Assembly (NCBI GenBank): GCA_947179485.1
Contig: OX359246.1
Span: forward strand, 71,637,508-71,701,507
DNA: 64,000 nt
DNA from: Allacma fusca
Taxonomy: Eukaryota; Arthropoda; Collembola; Symphypleona; Sminthuridae
Reading direction: 5' to 3'
Below, in pieces: positions 11,057-22,685 of the stretch. Numbering within the stretch: the stretch's first letter is position 1; each line of letters begins with the position of its first letter. Both the position numbers and the translations under genes were made by a program. The notes below the pieces were generated by a model, which worked only from the letters and a program-made list of their open reading frames with translations, made no database searches and had not been told where the DNA came from.

Positions 11057-13302
11057 TATAATTGTCCGCATGCGACATCATATAGTGTCAAATTTGGAAT
11101 CCGTTTTTAAGAATCAGTTGCATTATAATAAACACGACTGAAGCCTTTCAACTCATGACCTTTACATAAGTGAAGTATGTACTTCAAAAATTGTAGAAAA
11201 CCTCGAAGAAAATATGCAATGAAGTTTAGTTTACTCTTGCCTGTTTGTCAAGACAATTGTTTTTTAAAAATTAGGGGGAAATTTTTAATAAGTAATAATA
11301 TAGATCCTTACTTTCATTGCTTTCACTAGCATTGTTAGTTGAAATAAGAAAACTGGTAGTACTAGCATTTGGATTTTCACTACGCACTCCTTGGTGCGTG
11401 GATTCAGCCGAACGTTGTATATATGTAGATTCTACAAATCAAAGTCAACGCATTAAACTCTGCCTTCATTTTCCTGCAATTTTGTACTAAAACACCATGT
11501 CACCTATCCTTGACAAATATAAAGCTTAATTAACTTGCTGACCCACACTTGCTAGAATGGTTCTTAGAGCTGCTTTAATACTTTGCTCACGATTAGACAT
11601 TTTCCAAATTTCCGATTGACACCAAACAAAATTGACAAAACAAATATTGCTTTCCTTTCAGATGTTTCCGTGTGACTGGTATTACACTCGTGTTTATTAT
11701 ATACTCATTTTCAGTATCATTTATTGTTTCATTCTCTCCCAATGAAGTCATTTGGATTCATGTTTGGATCATTGTTGTGCGAGTAAAATCGAGTGAATCT
11801 CGCGCATTGCGCAAAAGATGTAAGTTTTAATATTGTAGAACGGCTATCTTCTGTGAGCAAAACAGCTACGTGTCCATCCTTCGAAGGATTTCCTTCAAAG
11901 AAGGCTTCTTTGAACGAATTAAGCCTTAGTTTAAGCAATTATGAAGGGAGCGAAAGAACGGCTGGAAAAGAAACTAAGGCTGAACGAAGGCCTATGTGCA
12001 GAAATAATGGAATGTGAAGGGAATGGTAATTTTACAGCCTTCGAATGCCTTTGAAACTTGCAATCCCATATACTATATTTTAGGCAAACTTGTCCCGTAA
12101 CTAAAGTCAGAGTTATCCAAATGTGTTTCCCCTCCTTCAATCCTTCGAACGCAAAAAAATATATTCGTTTCCTTCCTTCAGAAGTCTTCAGATTGAAGGC
12201 TTGAAAACAACATTCCTTCCTTCACCCTTCCTTCGAGGTTGTTTTATTGAGATCCTGCCTTAAGCCTGCAGTAATAATTAATATTCTTCCCTCACCAAAT
12301 TCCATCTTCTGTAATATTTTATTTTCATATATGACACAACAAAGTCAAGATACGAAAAATTACAGTAACCGCCAGAAACCGTCTTTCCATCATATTTTAT
12401 TTATCGTGGTACGTTACATGTGAATGAAAGCACGTATTGACAGCATTACAGTTAATTGTCATGAAAGGTACATTCGGCTCGCGAAGGGTGATTGGGAAGC
12501 ACCCTTTCGTCAACTTAATTTTTTTCATCAATGCGCTGAAGCCTTACTTACTCCTTGGTAATTGTTTTCACCCTTCCTTCCCTTCACTTCATTTCTCCCG
12601 AAAAAACACATCCTTCCCTAAAGGAAACCTTCTTTGAAGGGTACCCGTCGACGGGTGAACATCTCTGACTAAAGTTCATGTACGTATGAAGGCACATCAT
12701 AACTCAATTTTTTTAACGATGTTTCAAAATTGGAGGTCAAACTGAAAATGCTTCTTTTTTGTGTAAAAATGCTTGTCTGTCATATTCGTAGAAATGAGTT
12801 TTGTTTGTTGTGATGCAATTTGTATGCTGTGACTACTGGTAATGAAATAAAGAACGCCATTGGATTATATTCAATCTTTATCCTCATAAACTTGTATTAA
12901 TTAGTATTACATTGCTATGCGTAAATTCAAAATTACGTCAAATGATAAGTACTTATTCCAAACATTTTTACGTCAACCAAGCAACTGATACATGATTCGG
13001 AAAAGTGCTTACTTACAAGGTTGATCCCTTAGAATATTATCCTCAATCTAAGCAATCTTTAGTAATTATTGGAAGTATTTATGAAAATCCTGGTAAATTT
13101 TAAAATTTACTGTCATCTCTTACAACTAGATGTTAGTAAGGTGCAGACTATTTTACTGGTTACCTACAATTTATTCTGAAACTGCTTGCATGAAGTCATA
13201 TTATTATTTGCTGGAAACAAAGCCTTGCTGGACAAACACGAACAAACTTACTTAACATGTAGTATGATATATGTATTCAATGCGTTCTTGTTTTATTGAT
13301 AC
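11057..13302. repeat. Long near-identical direct repeat, copy 2 (2246 bp)
   Basis: Second copy of 6071-8316 at constant offset 4986. It starts at TATAATTGTCCGCATG and ends at TTTTATTGATAC. It carries the promoter side and first exons of the HECT-like gene without the rest of that gene downstream on the minus strand. Confidence 0.9.
11312..11600 (-). pseudogene. Orphan 5' exons of the HECT-like gene
   Basis: Copy of the ATG exon (from 11600: MSNREQSIKAAL...) and second exon (11431-11312: TYIQRSAESTHQGVRSENPN...) with the same splice sites as 6614-6326. The repeat ends, on the minus-strand downstream side, at 11057. There the sequence runs into the unique spacer and minisatellite, so the remaining exons are absent. 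If the promoter works it would make a truncated or chimeric transcript. Confidence 0.6.
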
Positions 13303-13524
13303 ATATATACACGTTGGCACGGAAACAGCTAATACAAGGAATAAACATATAAAGTGTATTTATTACCTTTACGATTAATACTATCTCATAATTAAAATTA
13401 AAATTCTGACCTTTTAAAAATAACACAATTAAAACATGTTTCCAAATTTATAAATATTCAACTTATGAACTTGTTGAATAACTTCATCGATCGCCTTCTC
13501 ATTATCGAAGTGATCTTGCAGATA

Positions 13525-14011
13525 TTATATTGCGACGTTGTCCTTCCGGAAGCATTCCAGAACTTCCCACCCCACAAAAACCTTGATGAAAATAGGATCT
13601 AGGGCTAAACTTCCACCTGCAAGTACATTTACAACTATTTTTAGCCACATCTTGGATTGGGGCTCAACATTATATAGTAATATATAATATAATAATAAAT
13701 ATGATAAAAATATAATAATTGGTTGAATGTTAAAGCATTTGATGTATAAAATACTCCAATAATTGAGAAAGAAATACCACAGTGAATTGCATTTTGCTGT
13801 AGCTTCGCTTTTAACCTCGGCTAGCATATCCATTTGAAACTGTTTTTGTTGGGCCTCACATGTAACGAGTCGCTTGAGTACATAACATGACACGGAGTAA
13901 GTGTGCAACATCTGCCTCACAAGATTCTTCAAATACACTAATCCGTTTTTGCTATCCGATGTTTCGCTTATGTAGATTAGGTTGTGAGAGAGAAAGACTT
14001 TATTGACACTG
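13525..14011 (-). other. Open frame with hydrophobic segments, unidentified
   Basis: The minus-strand frame reads '...SHNLIYISETSDSKNGLVYL', 'RLVTCEAQQKQFQMDMLAEV', then a strongly hydrophobic stretch ('IFLSYLLLYYILLY') and a C-terminus 'VGWEVLECFRKDNVAI'. It could be the last exon of a membrane protein. The 5' side is interrupted by the insertion beginning at 14012. I recognise no family. Confidence 0.3.
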
Positions 14012-14671
14012 TATGTATGTATGTATTTTAGGGGGTCCCACAACCAAAGTTATGGGACACTGCTCAGGCCATCAGTGGGCCCATTGCAGATTACCCTGTC
14101 GAACATGTTAATTTACGAATAGCATTGGAAGAGTGAGCATGGGATGTCCACTTTCCTGAATTTGCTTATCCGATTTCGTATCCCTAAGTTGCTATTTGGG
14201 CAACTGCTTCACTAAGATATGCAATCTACTCAAGTTATTTCAGGGGCTCCGGCTGCTATTCTACCAAGAGTAAAATGCAGGTGAGCCTCTGCACTTTATG
14301 CAGAACCTGAGGAATGTGCCAGATATTGGGACACTCACCCCCAAGTCAATACCTCAAGGCAATGACGTGGATTCGTGGTAATCACTGCTAAATCAAAATG
14401 TCACAAAAGCCTATGGGTGCAAACTACCCGGGAATCAAGTGCTGATTCGGTGGTGACAAATCACTAACAGCACAAGGTAGCGTTATGGTGCAAGACGCTC
14501 GCCCGGTAGACACTTGACAGCAGGGATCACAACTCTCCAAGCAGAGAGACTCGGGTGGTGGAGACAAAAAAAAAAGAATTATGTGTCTCAAAGTTTTTAT
14601 GCAGATCTGCCAAAAGATAAGGGAGCTCAGATGAGCACAACCTCACCTCTCGACAGTCCTGTAGCAACAAA
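14012..14671. mobile_element. Candidate insertion flanked by a 12-bp direct repeat
   Basis: TTATTGACACTG occurs at 14000-14011 and again at 14672-14683, bracketing 660 bp that interrupts an open frame. The insert starts with a TATG microsatellite and contains an A10 run (14567-14576). It has no coding capacity, and its long UTR-like sequence suggests a retroposed, non-coding or 5'-truncated non-LTR copy. The A-run is not at the very end, so the class remains uncertain. Confidence 0.45.
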
Positions 14672-14852
14672 TTATTGACACTGCATCTCAATAGAAGTAG
14701 CCCTTATGGACTCTGGTATACTATTAACAATTTTCAATTAAGTAACTAATTAGTATAATTTATGACTTATAAAGATGATTATAACAAATTAATGCACTGT
14801 TCTTAAGAACTAAAGATACTATTTATTCAATAACTTTCATTGGTATCCTAAA

Positions 14853-15786
14853 TCATTTTAGGAATGATACCAAAAAATTTGAAATTGTTCGTCGTGCCCC
14901 AATGTACAGTCCAATTGTTTCCACTTCTTTTAAATTGAATTTTGATTGAAAGTAGGGGATGCATGGATCATAAATTGATTTCTTTTCTTGATTCACTTTT
15001 TCAGACTTGTGAATATCTTCCATTCTTATTGTTGGATCTAAAATGTATCCTTTTTAGAGTTTGGTTCAATAGCAAGAATGTCAACTCTTCTACTTGTCCC
15101 ATTTTTATCTTCACAATATACTTCTTCTTGGACTATATATTTATTTTCTTTAAATTTTGTAGCTAACAATGATCGAATGCTGTGATGACGATTATTACGT
15201 AATAATTCACCTCTGGGGCATTTACCAAGGATATTTCCTAAGGTTTCAAACTCATTGCAATATCGGCAATGGCTATTACCTTGGCTGTAACCCGGATATG
15301 ATTTATTAGGCAATACGTTTCTGTTCATGTTTGTCATTGTATTTATCCACTCAGACGTTGATAACCCAAATTTATTAGTTATCCCATTGTTAGCAGTGGG
15401 ACATTCGGAAAACTGTGAGGCACCTTGTCCTTTACTTGGAAGCTTACTCCATTTTTCATATTCAATTTTTTGCAATTCATTCCTAATAAGTCTATATTTC
15501 TTTATCTTCTTTTTTGGTTGTTGTTTGTCGATGTTATTCATTGATTCTTCTATATTGCTTCCTGAAGTATCTTCATCTTGATAGATGTCTACAAGTGATG
15601 ATTTAAATTCTTTTGTTTTGATTGAAAAGCGTAAGGGGTTGATGTTGGTATTTGCAAAATTTCTTTAACTGCACTTTTAAGGATTTTATCCACTTTATCA
15701 AAGAATGAAGGATTGCTGGATGTCTCCACGTCAATTTCTTCTGATTCCGAACAGTTCTGTTTCGTGAAAAATAACATAACAGACAA
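14853..15786 (-). pseudogene. R2-like (RLE-class) non-LTR retrotransposon, C-terminal remnant
   Basis: Three minus-strand frame segments join into the C-terminus of an R2-type protein. 15786-15589 has 'DKILKSAVKEILQIPTSTPY' (end of RT/thumb). 15590-15041 has a CCHC-like knuckle 'CRYCNEFETLGNILGKCPRG' followed by 'LLRNNRHHSIRSLLATKF' and 'RRVDILAI', the PD-(D/E)XK-like endonuclease Asp. 15060-14853 has 'YILDPTIRMEDI', 'KKSIYDPCIPYF' and 'GLYIGARRTISNFL', then a TGA stop. Frameshifts lie near 15600 (A-rich tract) and near 15050 (A5 tract). In relatives the third zinc ligand is usually His; here it reads Asn (TLGNILG). Recalled family motifs, no search done. Confidence 0.75.
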
Positions 15787-15836
15787 AAAATGGTTTGCGA
15801 ATGCTCACACGAAAATTTTTGTTTGAACTTCATAAT

Positions 15837-16130
15837 TCAACGTACTGAGTGCAACCTTAGGAGACCTTCCGATTGGATGAATCGCATTGATTTCCGAATG
15901 GTCTCCACTACAGTTTCACACGGCGGATGGAAAATCAATTCATGATGAAGGATCTCGCACAGTTCAAGACATGAGGCAACCAATTTCGCTTCCATCATTA
16001 CCATTTCCAAATCTGTTTCTAACGGGTCACTGAGAATGTTACCGGTCGTAAGAGACAATATTCTGGTGGCCATGAAAATTTTCCTTGTTGCATACCTCAA
16101 TGCTAACAAGCCTAATGTGCTAACACTCAC
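15837..16130 (-). other. Unassigned open stretch
   Basis: A 97-codon minus-strand frame ('LVASCLELCEILHHELIFHP') directly upstream of the R2-like remnant. It does not match R2-type RT motifs that I recognise. Chance ORF or unknown exon. Confidence 0.2.
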
Positions 16131-16476
16131 CTATAACTGACTCCAGAGCATAAATATGAAGAACGCAATTACAAAGTGACGGGTCGCAGAACCACTTCAG
16201 TAGTTGAACCTGCTTCTGTTGTTTTTACTACATCCCGTCGAACTAAGGCCGGGTCACGAACTGCCAACTAGAATTAGTTAAAAATGTATTGGAACCAATC
16301 ATTTTTTAATATGTATGGGATGCGGGGTCCACCAAAAACGATCGAATCCACATAAATACTACATGAAATACCTTCATCTGGACATTCTCTCCTGCATCTC
16401 GTAAGTATGGGACTAGTTAATCGAATTCAAAGTATGGGGACGTGGGGCCAATTTTCCGTACTCGTTATACTGACTC

Positions 16477-17868
16477 CAGAGATGTGTAAAATACCTCATT
16501 TTTGTTTCAAAAATACCAAATACTAATTTTTTTTTCGTAACACAAAATACTAAATACTAAATAAGATACCAGCAACTAGCTTTACTAAAATACCTAAGTA
16601 AAATACATTTCAAAGACCGCTCCAAAGATACTTAAGTAGAAAATACTATCTTAAATACTTTAACATCAGGAAATACATTAAATTATTGTTTTGGAAATTG
16701 AGTACTGAACTTCAAAAATACAAGCTTTTTGAACATTTTATCCGACAATCTAGTCTGCGCGCACAAAAAATTAGCACTGCAATGCTAAACAATCTTTCCA
16801 CAGGAGCTGAAGATGGCAACGGTGCATTGTCAATAATCAGATTCTCTTGCTTGTGGGTTTTCACATGTAACGTTTTTGGAAAGAAATCAGTCAGAGACTT
16901 GTCCAGGAAGTTTCGTCCGTTCCGTTCCCTTGACTTCAGAGTTTTTTATACTCCTCATGATCTTCGGGTGGAGTGTCTAAATCACATAAAACGTTAATGG
17001 GGTCAAATATGCTTTGTGACTTCTACACATAATTTTTAAACAAACTGATATTAACATTGTTGATAGATATTCTACAAAACTAATTAGGTACAAGCACTTG
17101 ATTAAAATCTACGCAAAATAATGTCTTTATTAATTTAGTTTTATTTAATTTCACAAACTAATTCAATAAGATCCCAAGATAATTATATTGTTTGCTTACC
17201 AAGTGCTTTAAAAAATTTAAAGTTGATGACAAATCTCCTTTTATTATTCCACTAGTTTTACTATAGTCCTCGCCGTTTTGGTTCCAACTCCGAGATTCTT
17301 TTCACATATAATACACTGGGTTACCACACTTCCATTGTCTTGATCAATTACCCGAAAATAATTACCGTCCAGAATTGCGGGTAAAGATCGCACTGAGGAT
17401 GCCATTTCGAAATGTCTTATACTTTCTGAACTACCGATTTCTTATAATTTATAATAAAGCATGCTAACGGAATGACCATGCTCTCTGATGCTACTTTGCT
17501 GTGGATGATCTGATGAATTTATCCCGTTTAATATTTCGCGTACGTACAACGTCTGCTAATCGCTAAGAAACGTTGTTCGTATGCTTAATGTTAAGGATAC
17601 AAATAGTTTGACAATAGCCACGATTGTGGCAATTTCAAAATATTGGGTACTTAAGTATTTTGATAAAGTATCTTATTTTAAATACTTATACTTACTATTA
17701 ATGGCTGCAAATAAAATACTAAATACTTACCAGCACCATATTTTGTAAATACTAAGATACAAAATACCTGGACGACCCCAGTAGGTTTGAAATACAAGAT
17801 ACAAGATACGTATTTTGTATTTTAGATAGTATTTTGTATTTAAGTATTTCAAGTACTACATATCTCTG
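16477..17868. mobile_element. hAT-type non-autonomous element with AAATAC arrays
   Basis: Perfect 8-bp target duplication ACTGACTC at 16469-16476 and 17869-17876. The ends are inverted: CAGAGATGTGTA on the left and, read from the other strand, CAGAGATATGTA on the right. Both subterminal zones (about 16490-16690 and 17640-17860) consist almost entirely of AAATAC/GTATTT words ('ataccaaatactaaatac', 'acttaagtattt'). The middle has only a short plus-strand frame (16686-16997) without a domain. The 8-bp duplication and the CAG...CTG termini fit the hAT superfamily; mobility in trans is inferred. Confidence 0.85.
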
Positions 17869-17876
17869 ACTGACTC

Positions 17877-18429
17877 ATTACTTGACCTTTGCCCAGCACT
17901 GAAAATATTAACCAATAGAAATAATTAGTTAATATTAGTAATTAGTTGCACAATTACAACCAAACATATCTACACATTACCATGAATATACAACACATCT
18001 ATTTTCATTATCTTTCTGTATGTATAAATCTTAGTGTTTGTCAGGTCTCCAAGTTAACACTTAAAGCAATTTACTCAAATTACTTACTAGTTATTACAAA
18101 TTAAATGCCTTCCCTTCTGCTTCTTGAAAATCAGCAATTTTTCTGCCATTTTTATGGTGCTTTTCGTTAAATCACACAGAAACGCGTTTGTTGCAGCGAG
18201 TGCAGCCGTGCTGTGAGCTCGGTTAGGGTAAAAGCAATCAATGAGGAGAGAAATATGTGCTATAGCTAGAGTTTAGCTCTATTGCTATTGAGCAAGATAC
18301 AATTTGTTGATGGCAAGATTCAAATTCAAGGAGCAAGATGTGAATATTGGTCAAGATGCGTCCTCTAGGAGTTTAGTGACAGATCACCCTTCGTATGTAT
18401 CAGTACTACATCTACTGTAAATTTTCAGA
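17877..18429. other. No gene recognised
   Basis: AT-rich intergenic DNA; no inverted termini, arrays or domains seen. Confidence 0.4.
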
Positions 18430-18870
18430 CAGGCAAATATCTAGCTGCGCATGTACAGAATTATGTGGTGGAATTTACATAGGTGGGATGTTCAGGGTGC
18501 CACAAACGATTGCTTTTTCCTAGTGCACATATGGGAGCAACTCATTAAATATTCAATTCCTCCTCGTTCTAGATAGCAAATTTTTTTCTAGATTTTCTAC
18601 AATATGTGATAGATCAATGCGTTGAAATTAATGAAATTAGTCATATGCAATGCCAACAAGGTTGGTAGGAATTCAGACTCAACAGCGAGGCTAAGGATGA
18701 CCGGAACAAGGGAGAATTCTTGAGCGCCTCAATTTTTCATTTCATATCTGGCTATAAAAATATTTCGAAGCACTGGGCTTGTGACTAATTTCATTGGGAT
18801 TCGTTTTAGTCTATATGAAAGTTATAAGTCAATTAGTGTATTGAGGAACCCAAGAACGTGAGGTAGGGTT
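18430..18870. repeat. Segmental-duplication flank shared with 52440-52870
   Basis: Recognisable though diverged similarity to 52440-52870, for example 'aggcaaatatctagctg', 'gggatgttc', 'aaaaatatttcgaa.cactgggcttgt' and 'attgggattcgttt'. It lies on the 3' side of a chemoreceptor copy at both loci, so it is part of the duplicated block carrying those genes. Confidence 0.65.
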
Positions 18871-18884
18871 ATTTATTATTACAA

Positions 18885-21040
18885 AATCATCTTTAATATT
18901 AAAGGGCATTTTCTGTCCGTTTATTTAAAGTTTCGCGCGCTCATAGTTCAATGGCCTCGCACAACACCCAAAAGGTTGCATGCCAAGCACTTCTTATTAA
19001 CGAGCACTACCTGTCCGTTTATTTAAAGTGCTACTCTTAATACAAGTACGTATGATTTAGGCATACAACAAGTCTCTACGATAGGGCTTGATTCGTAACT
19101 GTTGGTCTTTTAATTTTTACAATCACACTGCCACCTCTTCAAGTAATTGTCCCTGTGAAGCACAGGGCTTTTACTAGTACTTAGAAGAGGACTTTAAGAA
19201 TAGGCCATCATCTTGGTGTTAAATACGGATTTGAGATACACATTTAAGCGGACCAAATAAATTATTTAAAATATTAAAGCATTATACTGTAGAAAAGGTG
19301 GAAATACATAAGTGCAGATGCTGCTGATAGTGCAAATGAAAATGATACTAAACGGGGTCTATGGGAAAATACACGGCTGATTATTACAGAATTCAAGCAT
19401 AAAATTATATTCGCAAAGGTTTTAACAGATAGGGCGAAATGGGAAACAATGTTTCTACGCCGAGTTATTAACACTAACTTCAAATGAAGGAGAATAGCCA
19501 TTTTTCTTATGAAGTAGACAATTTCCTGTTAAATTAAACTTATCCATGACCATAATCAAGTTCCAGGGTCAACGGTTTAGTAAGCTAGGCATTTGGTTAT
19601 CAAATACTGTTTTTACCCATGGTCAAGCAATTATTATGCTTTCGAGAAATTTGAACACAAGGAGAGGATTATGTAATGGTACAATGCTAATAGTTCAGCA
19701 CTTGGCTAATAATATCATTCGTGTTGAAATATTGACCGGAAGTGCTCAAGGTATTAGTGTTCATACCACAAATTGATTTGATTCAATTTGACCCTGACAT
19801 TCCATTTACATTTAAAAGAAGGCAGTAACCTATCAAAGTCAGTTTTGTAATGACTATTAATAAAAGTCACGGGCAAACCATTGATCGTTTGAGAACATAT
19901 TTACCATCTCCAGTTTTTACATATGGACAATTATATGATGCATTTTCAAAAGCTACATTAGGAAAGAAAGATAAAATCAAAATTGACGATACTGAATATC
20001 AAGGGAAAATGCTTGATTGCAGAAATGAAATATTTAAAACAAATGTATTTAAGGAAAATTTCAAAGGATAAATTAAAATTTGTATGTTAAGGCGGGACTA
20101 ACTCCCAGTCGCGATCTATGGGTCAAACATGTGGATGGGCAGGGCCTTGGCGGGAAGTTCCCAAGTGCGCTCAATCATGATATATATATTGTTTGAATTA
20201 TTCTAATATCTGAAATCTTAATTCTCATTATAGTAATGCCAAGTAAACCCTGCTGAGCAAGACTTTCTACTAGTTTTCGCAATATTGTTACATCCGAGAA
20301 TTTACACCTGTGCCTACGAATCGCAAGCAAGGCTACGTGACCAAAGATCGCGATCGTGGCACGTGAGCATTTAATTATAAGCCACATCTGCAGATCCAAG
20401 AAGGAGGATTTCTCCTTTTGATCAATCAGCGCTTCCAGTCAGCAGAATCTGATGGAAGGCCGGATATGGGACAGGATGCAAAATCCATTATTACGAATTT
20501 ATCCCATTGTTATTACAAATAATAATTATGGTGAAAATTGATTCTTGTTAGTATGTAAATAACATGTAAATTAGATTAAGAGAGAATTCACAATAATTCC
20601 AAAGGATTAGACGCTAGTTCTTGGGAGGCTCTCGGATGGAATGGATCAAAGATCGCGTATAAAGATCCTATTCCATTTCGGCCATTGCCCAAGACTCACA
20701 GATCTACAGCCAAGCTGCGAATCATAATAGAAATAGATTAATCTATAATCTATTATGATTCAAGACTTCCAACGGAAGAATTCAACAGAGAACAATTATT
20801 AAGATCTATCTTATCATTTCAATTCATTTATTTTTTTTTGATTTCGTTCAGAATAAATTAATTCAAGATTATTTATCCAGCATTCAATCTATTTTTATCA
20901 CGTCGTATTTTATTTCAACCATAATCCTCCCTACAGACATCGTCTCGCTCTAACCTAGGGCACGAGATACAGCATCCAATAATCTCGTTACAATATAAAT
21001 GATAATAATTTATTTTTTCTTCATTTAAAAATTGCCGCAC
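18885..21040. mobile_element. Material inserted into the chemoreceptor 3' flank (contains Helitron piece)
   Basis: The paralogous locus at 52.9 kb lacks this stretch: similarity stops near 18880 and resumes near 21045 (against about 52980). The insert holds the Helitron helicase fragment (19546-20071), an 18-bp direct repeat CTGTCCGTTTATTTAAAG (18914 and 19012), and otherwise AT-rich DNA. I could not define exact ends. A small hairpin CTTGG...CCAAG near 20145 could be a Helitron 3' hairpin but no clear CTRR end follows. Confidence 0.4.
19546..20071 (+). pseudogene. Helitron helicase (Pif1-like) C-terminal fragment, rearranged
   Basis: The plus strand reads 'MTIIKFQGQRFSKLGIWLSN' + 'TVFTHGQ', then 'IIMLSRNLNTRRGLCNGTML' with 'RVEILTGSAQG', then (frame broken by stops and shifts near 19775-19850) 'PFTFKRRQ', 'MTINKSHGQTIDRLRTYLPS' and 'PVFTYGQLYDAFSKAT'. 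In Helitron helicases the order is LRNLN.. GLCNGT.. EILTG.. FKRRQ.. AMTINKSQGQT.. VFSHGQLYVALSR once. Here the MTI-K-QGQ/FTHGQ motif occurs both before and after, so the fragment is an internal deletion or recombination product. The GKS Walker A region and the Rep domain are absent. Confidence 0.75.
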
Positions 21041-21486
21041 ACAAAAATACGTGTGCTGCAGTTGCGGATATGGGTTACTAGTGTTGAGATGGCTTTCGCT
21101 AGAGAAATAATTCTATAAAAACTGGTCCAGCTTAAATAACACTGTTTTGTGTTTGTAGCTAGTAGTCATCAGCATTGCACCAACAGTAATAATTAGATTT
21201 GGTAAATGACAATGACACTAGAAAGCTTCTTTAATGAGCGGTTGCAGAATAATTATTATGGTTTAATATTATGTGCTCATCTGTATGTACATGTGTTTCA
21301 AACCACTTAACTACCACATTAAACAGGATAATTTAAGACAGTACGGCTTCAAATCGAATGCACAGTAATGCTTCAGAAACTTTAGATGTTGCAAAATGAA
21401 CGGATGATAAATTTAACTAATTATTTGGGATACTTTTTGTAGTAATTGGGTCAATATTTGTCACTCTTGTAGAAATTTGGGGAGCA
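21041..21486. repeat. Chemoreceptor 3' flank, duplicated at about 52980-53561
   Basis: Diverged similarity to the region directly 3' of the intact receptor gene ('cacacaaaaata.g.gtg', 'gggttact', 'cactagagaaat', 'atgcttcagaaacttt'). It shows that gene and flank were duplicated together. Confidence 0.6.
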
Positions 21487-22685
21487 TTATGGAAATGTGA
21501 TGAGTAATCCAACAACTTGGTCAATCACAAAATCCATGAAGGTTGGTAAGGACATTTGGTCCAAAACATAAAAACCCCAAGCTTTAATTCCACATTTTGA
21601 AATGGACCTAAAAATTCTTTTAGCACATTTGGCTTCAATGCAATTTCGACTCCCAATCAAACGGATTAATCGACGTTTTGACCATTCAATGCCTTTGGGT
21701 ATCTGATATATTTCGCTATACATTAAAATAAACTGGACCATTCCATACAGGCCTACAAATTCTGTTACAATTCCTAATTCCGGGTTTTCTTTAAAGATCC
21801 GAATTCCAGAGAAAATCCCCATAATTGCCAGGAGTAGTCCTAAAAGTTTAAGCATGTAATTCACATCTGCGTAGACATTGTTGAGTAGCTTGATTTCCAG
21901 CTGGATTTCTTGTAGTTCCTTGCAAACACTTTTCATGCTCTGCATACACGGTTCTCCATTTTCGAGTGTACTGAAAATAAGCCCGATCAAAGTTTTTCGA
22001 AATTACAGGGTCGTTTTCACTCAAGGTGGACATTGTTTTTGGGGATGTGGGAAAATATATATAATCAAATTATAGATGTTATTTGGAACTGACCTGATGT
22101 TGGAGGATATTTTGCCAATACATTCTCCATACACCCTTGGTATTATGTTCGGAACGGAGTAAGCGATTGCGAACGGTGCAGCTGATAGAAATGCAACGCT
22201 AAAACTATCCAGAGTCTTAGCAAGAATAAGTGTGATGAGGTTTCGAAATTTGCTCGGTATTAGTGAGTGCAGTAAAAAATTCATATTAGGTTGCCACAGG
22301 AACAATCCAGTGCATTGCAGTGGCATAGCAAAACATGCCATGGATGTGAATATGATCATTAGCTCCTGGAAGGAGTGCTTGGAAAGGGAAATGAACCACT
22401 CTTTTAAATTGCTGATCCCTGGAATAATTGTAGCCTTAAATCCTCAAAGCAAAACAATTTCTTTTAAATTACTGAACCTATCCCTTTTAAGCCGATTTCA
22501 AACCTATAAAAAACGAATGCAAAATACCTGGTACTAATTCAGAAACCCATTTCTCCTTGTGCATCAATGTGATGACGCAAGCATTTTCTTCCCCTTTCAA
22601 CAAAAGTATGAAGACGTGAAAGTAGAAGGACATACACCCGCAGCAACAATACATTGCGTTTGCAATACACTCATCTAGTTTGAAC

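Noticed and set aside
6071-13302. The 2.2-kb direct repeats as LTRs of a retroelement
   Set aside because: No TG...CA ends, no primer site or polypurine tract, no gag/pol between them.
18955-19005. tRNA-like patch (TAGTTCAATGG)
   Set aside because: No cloverleaf can be drawn, and no convincing B box or acceptor stem.
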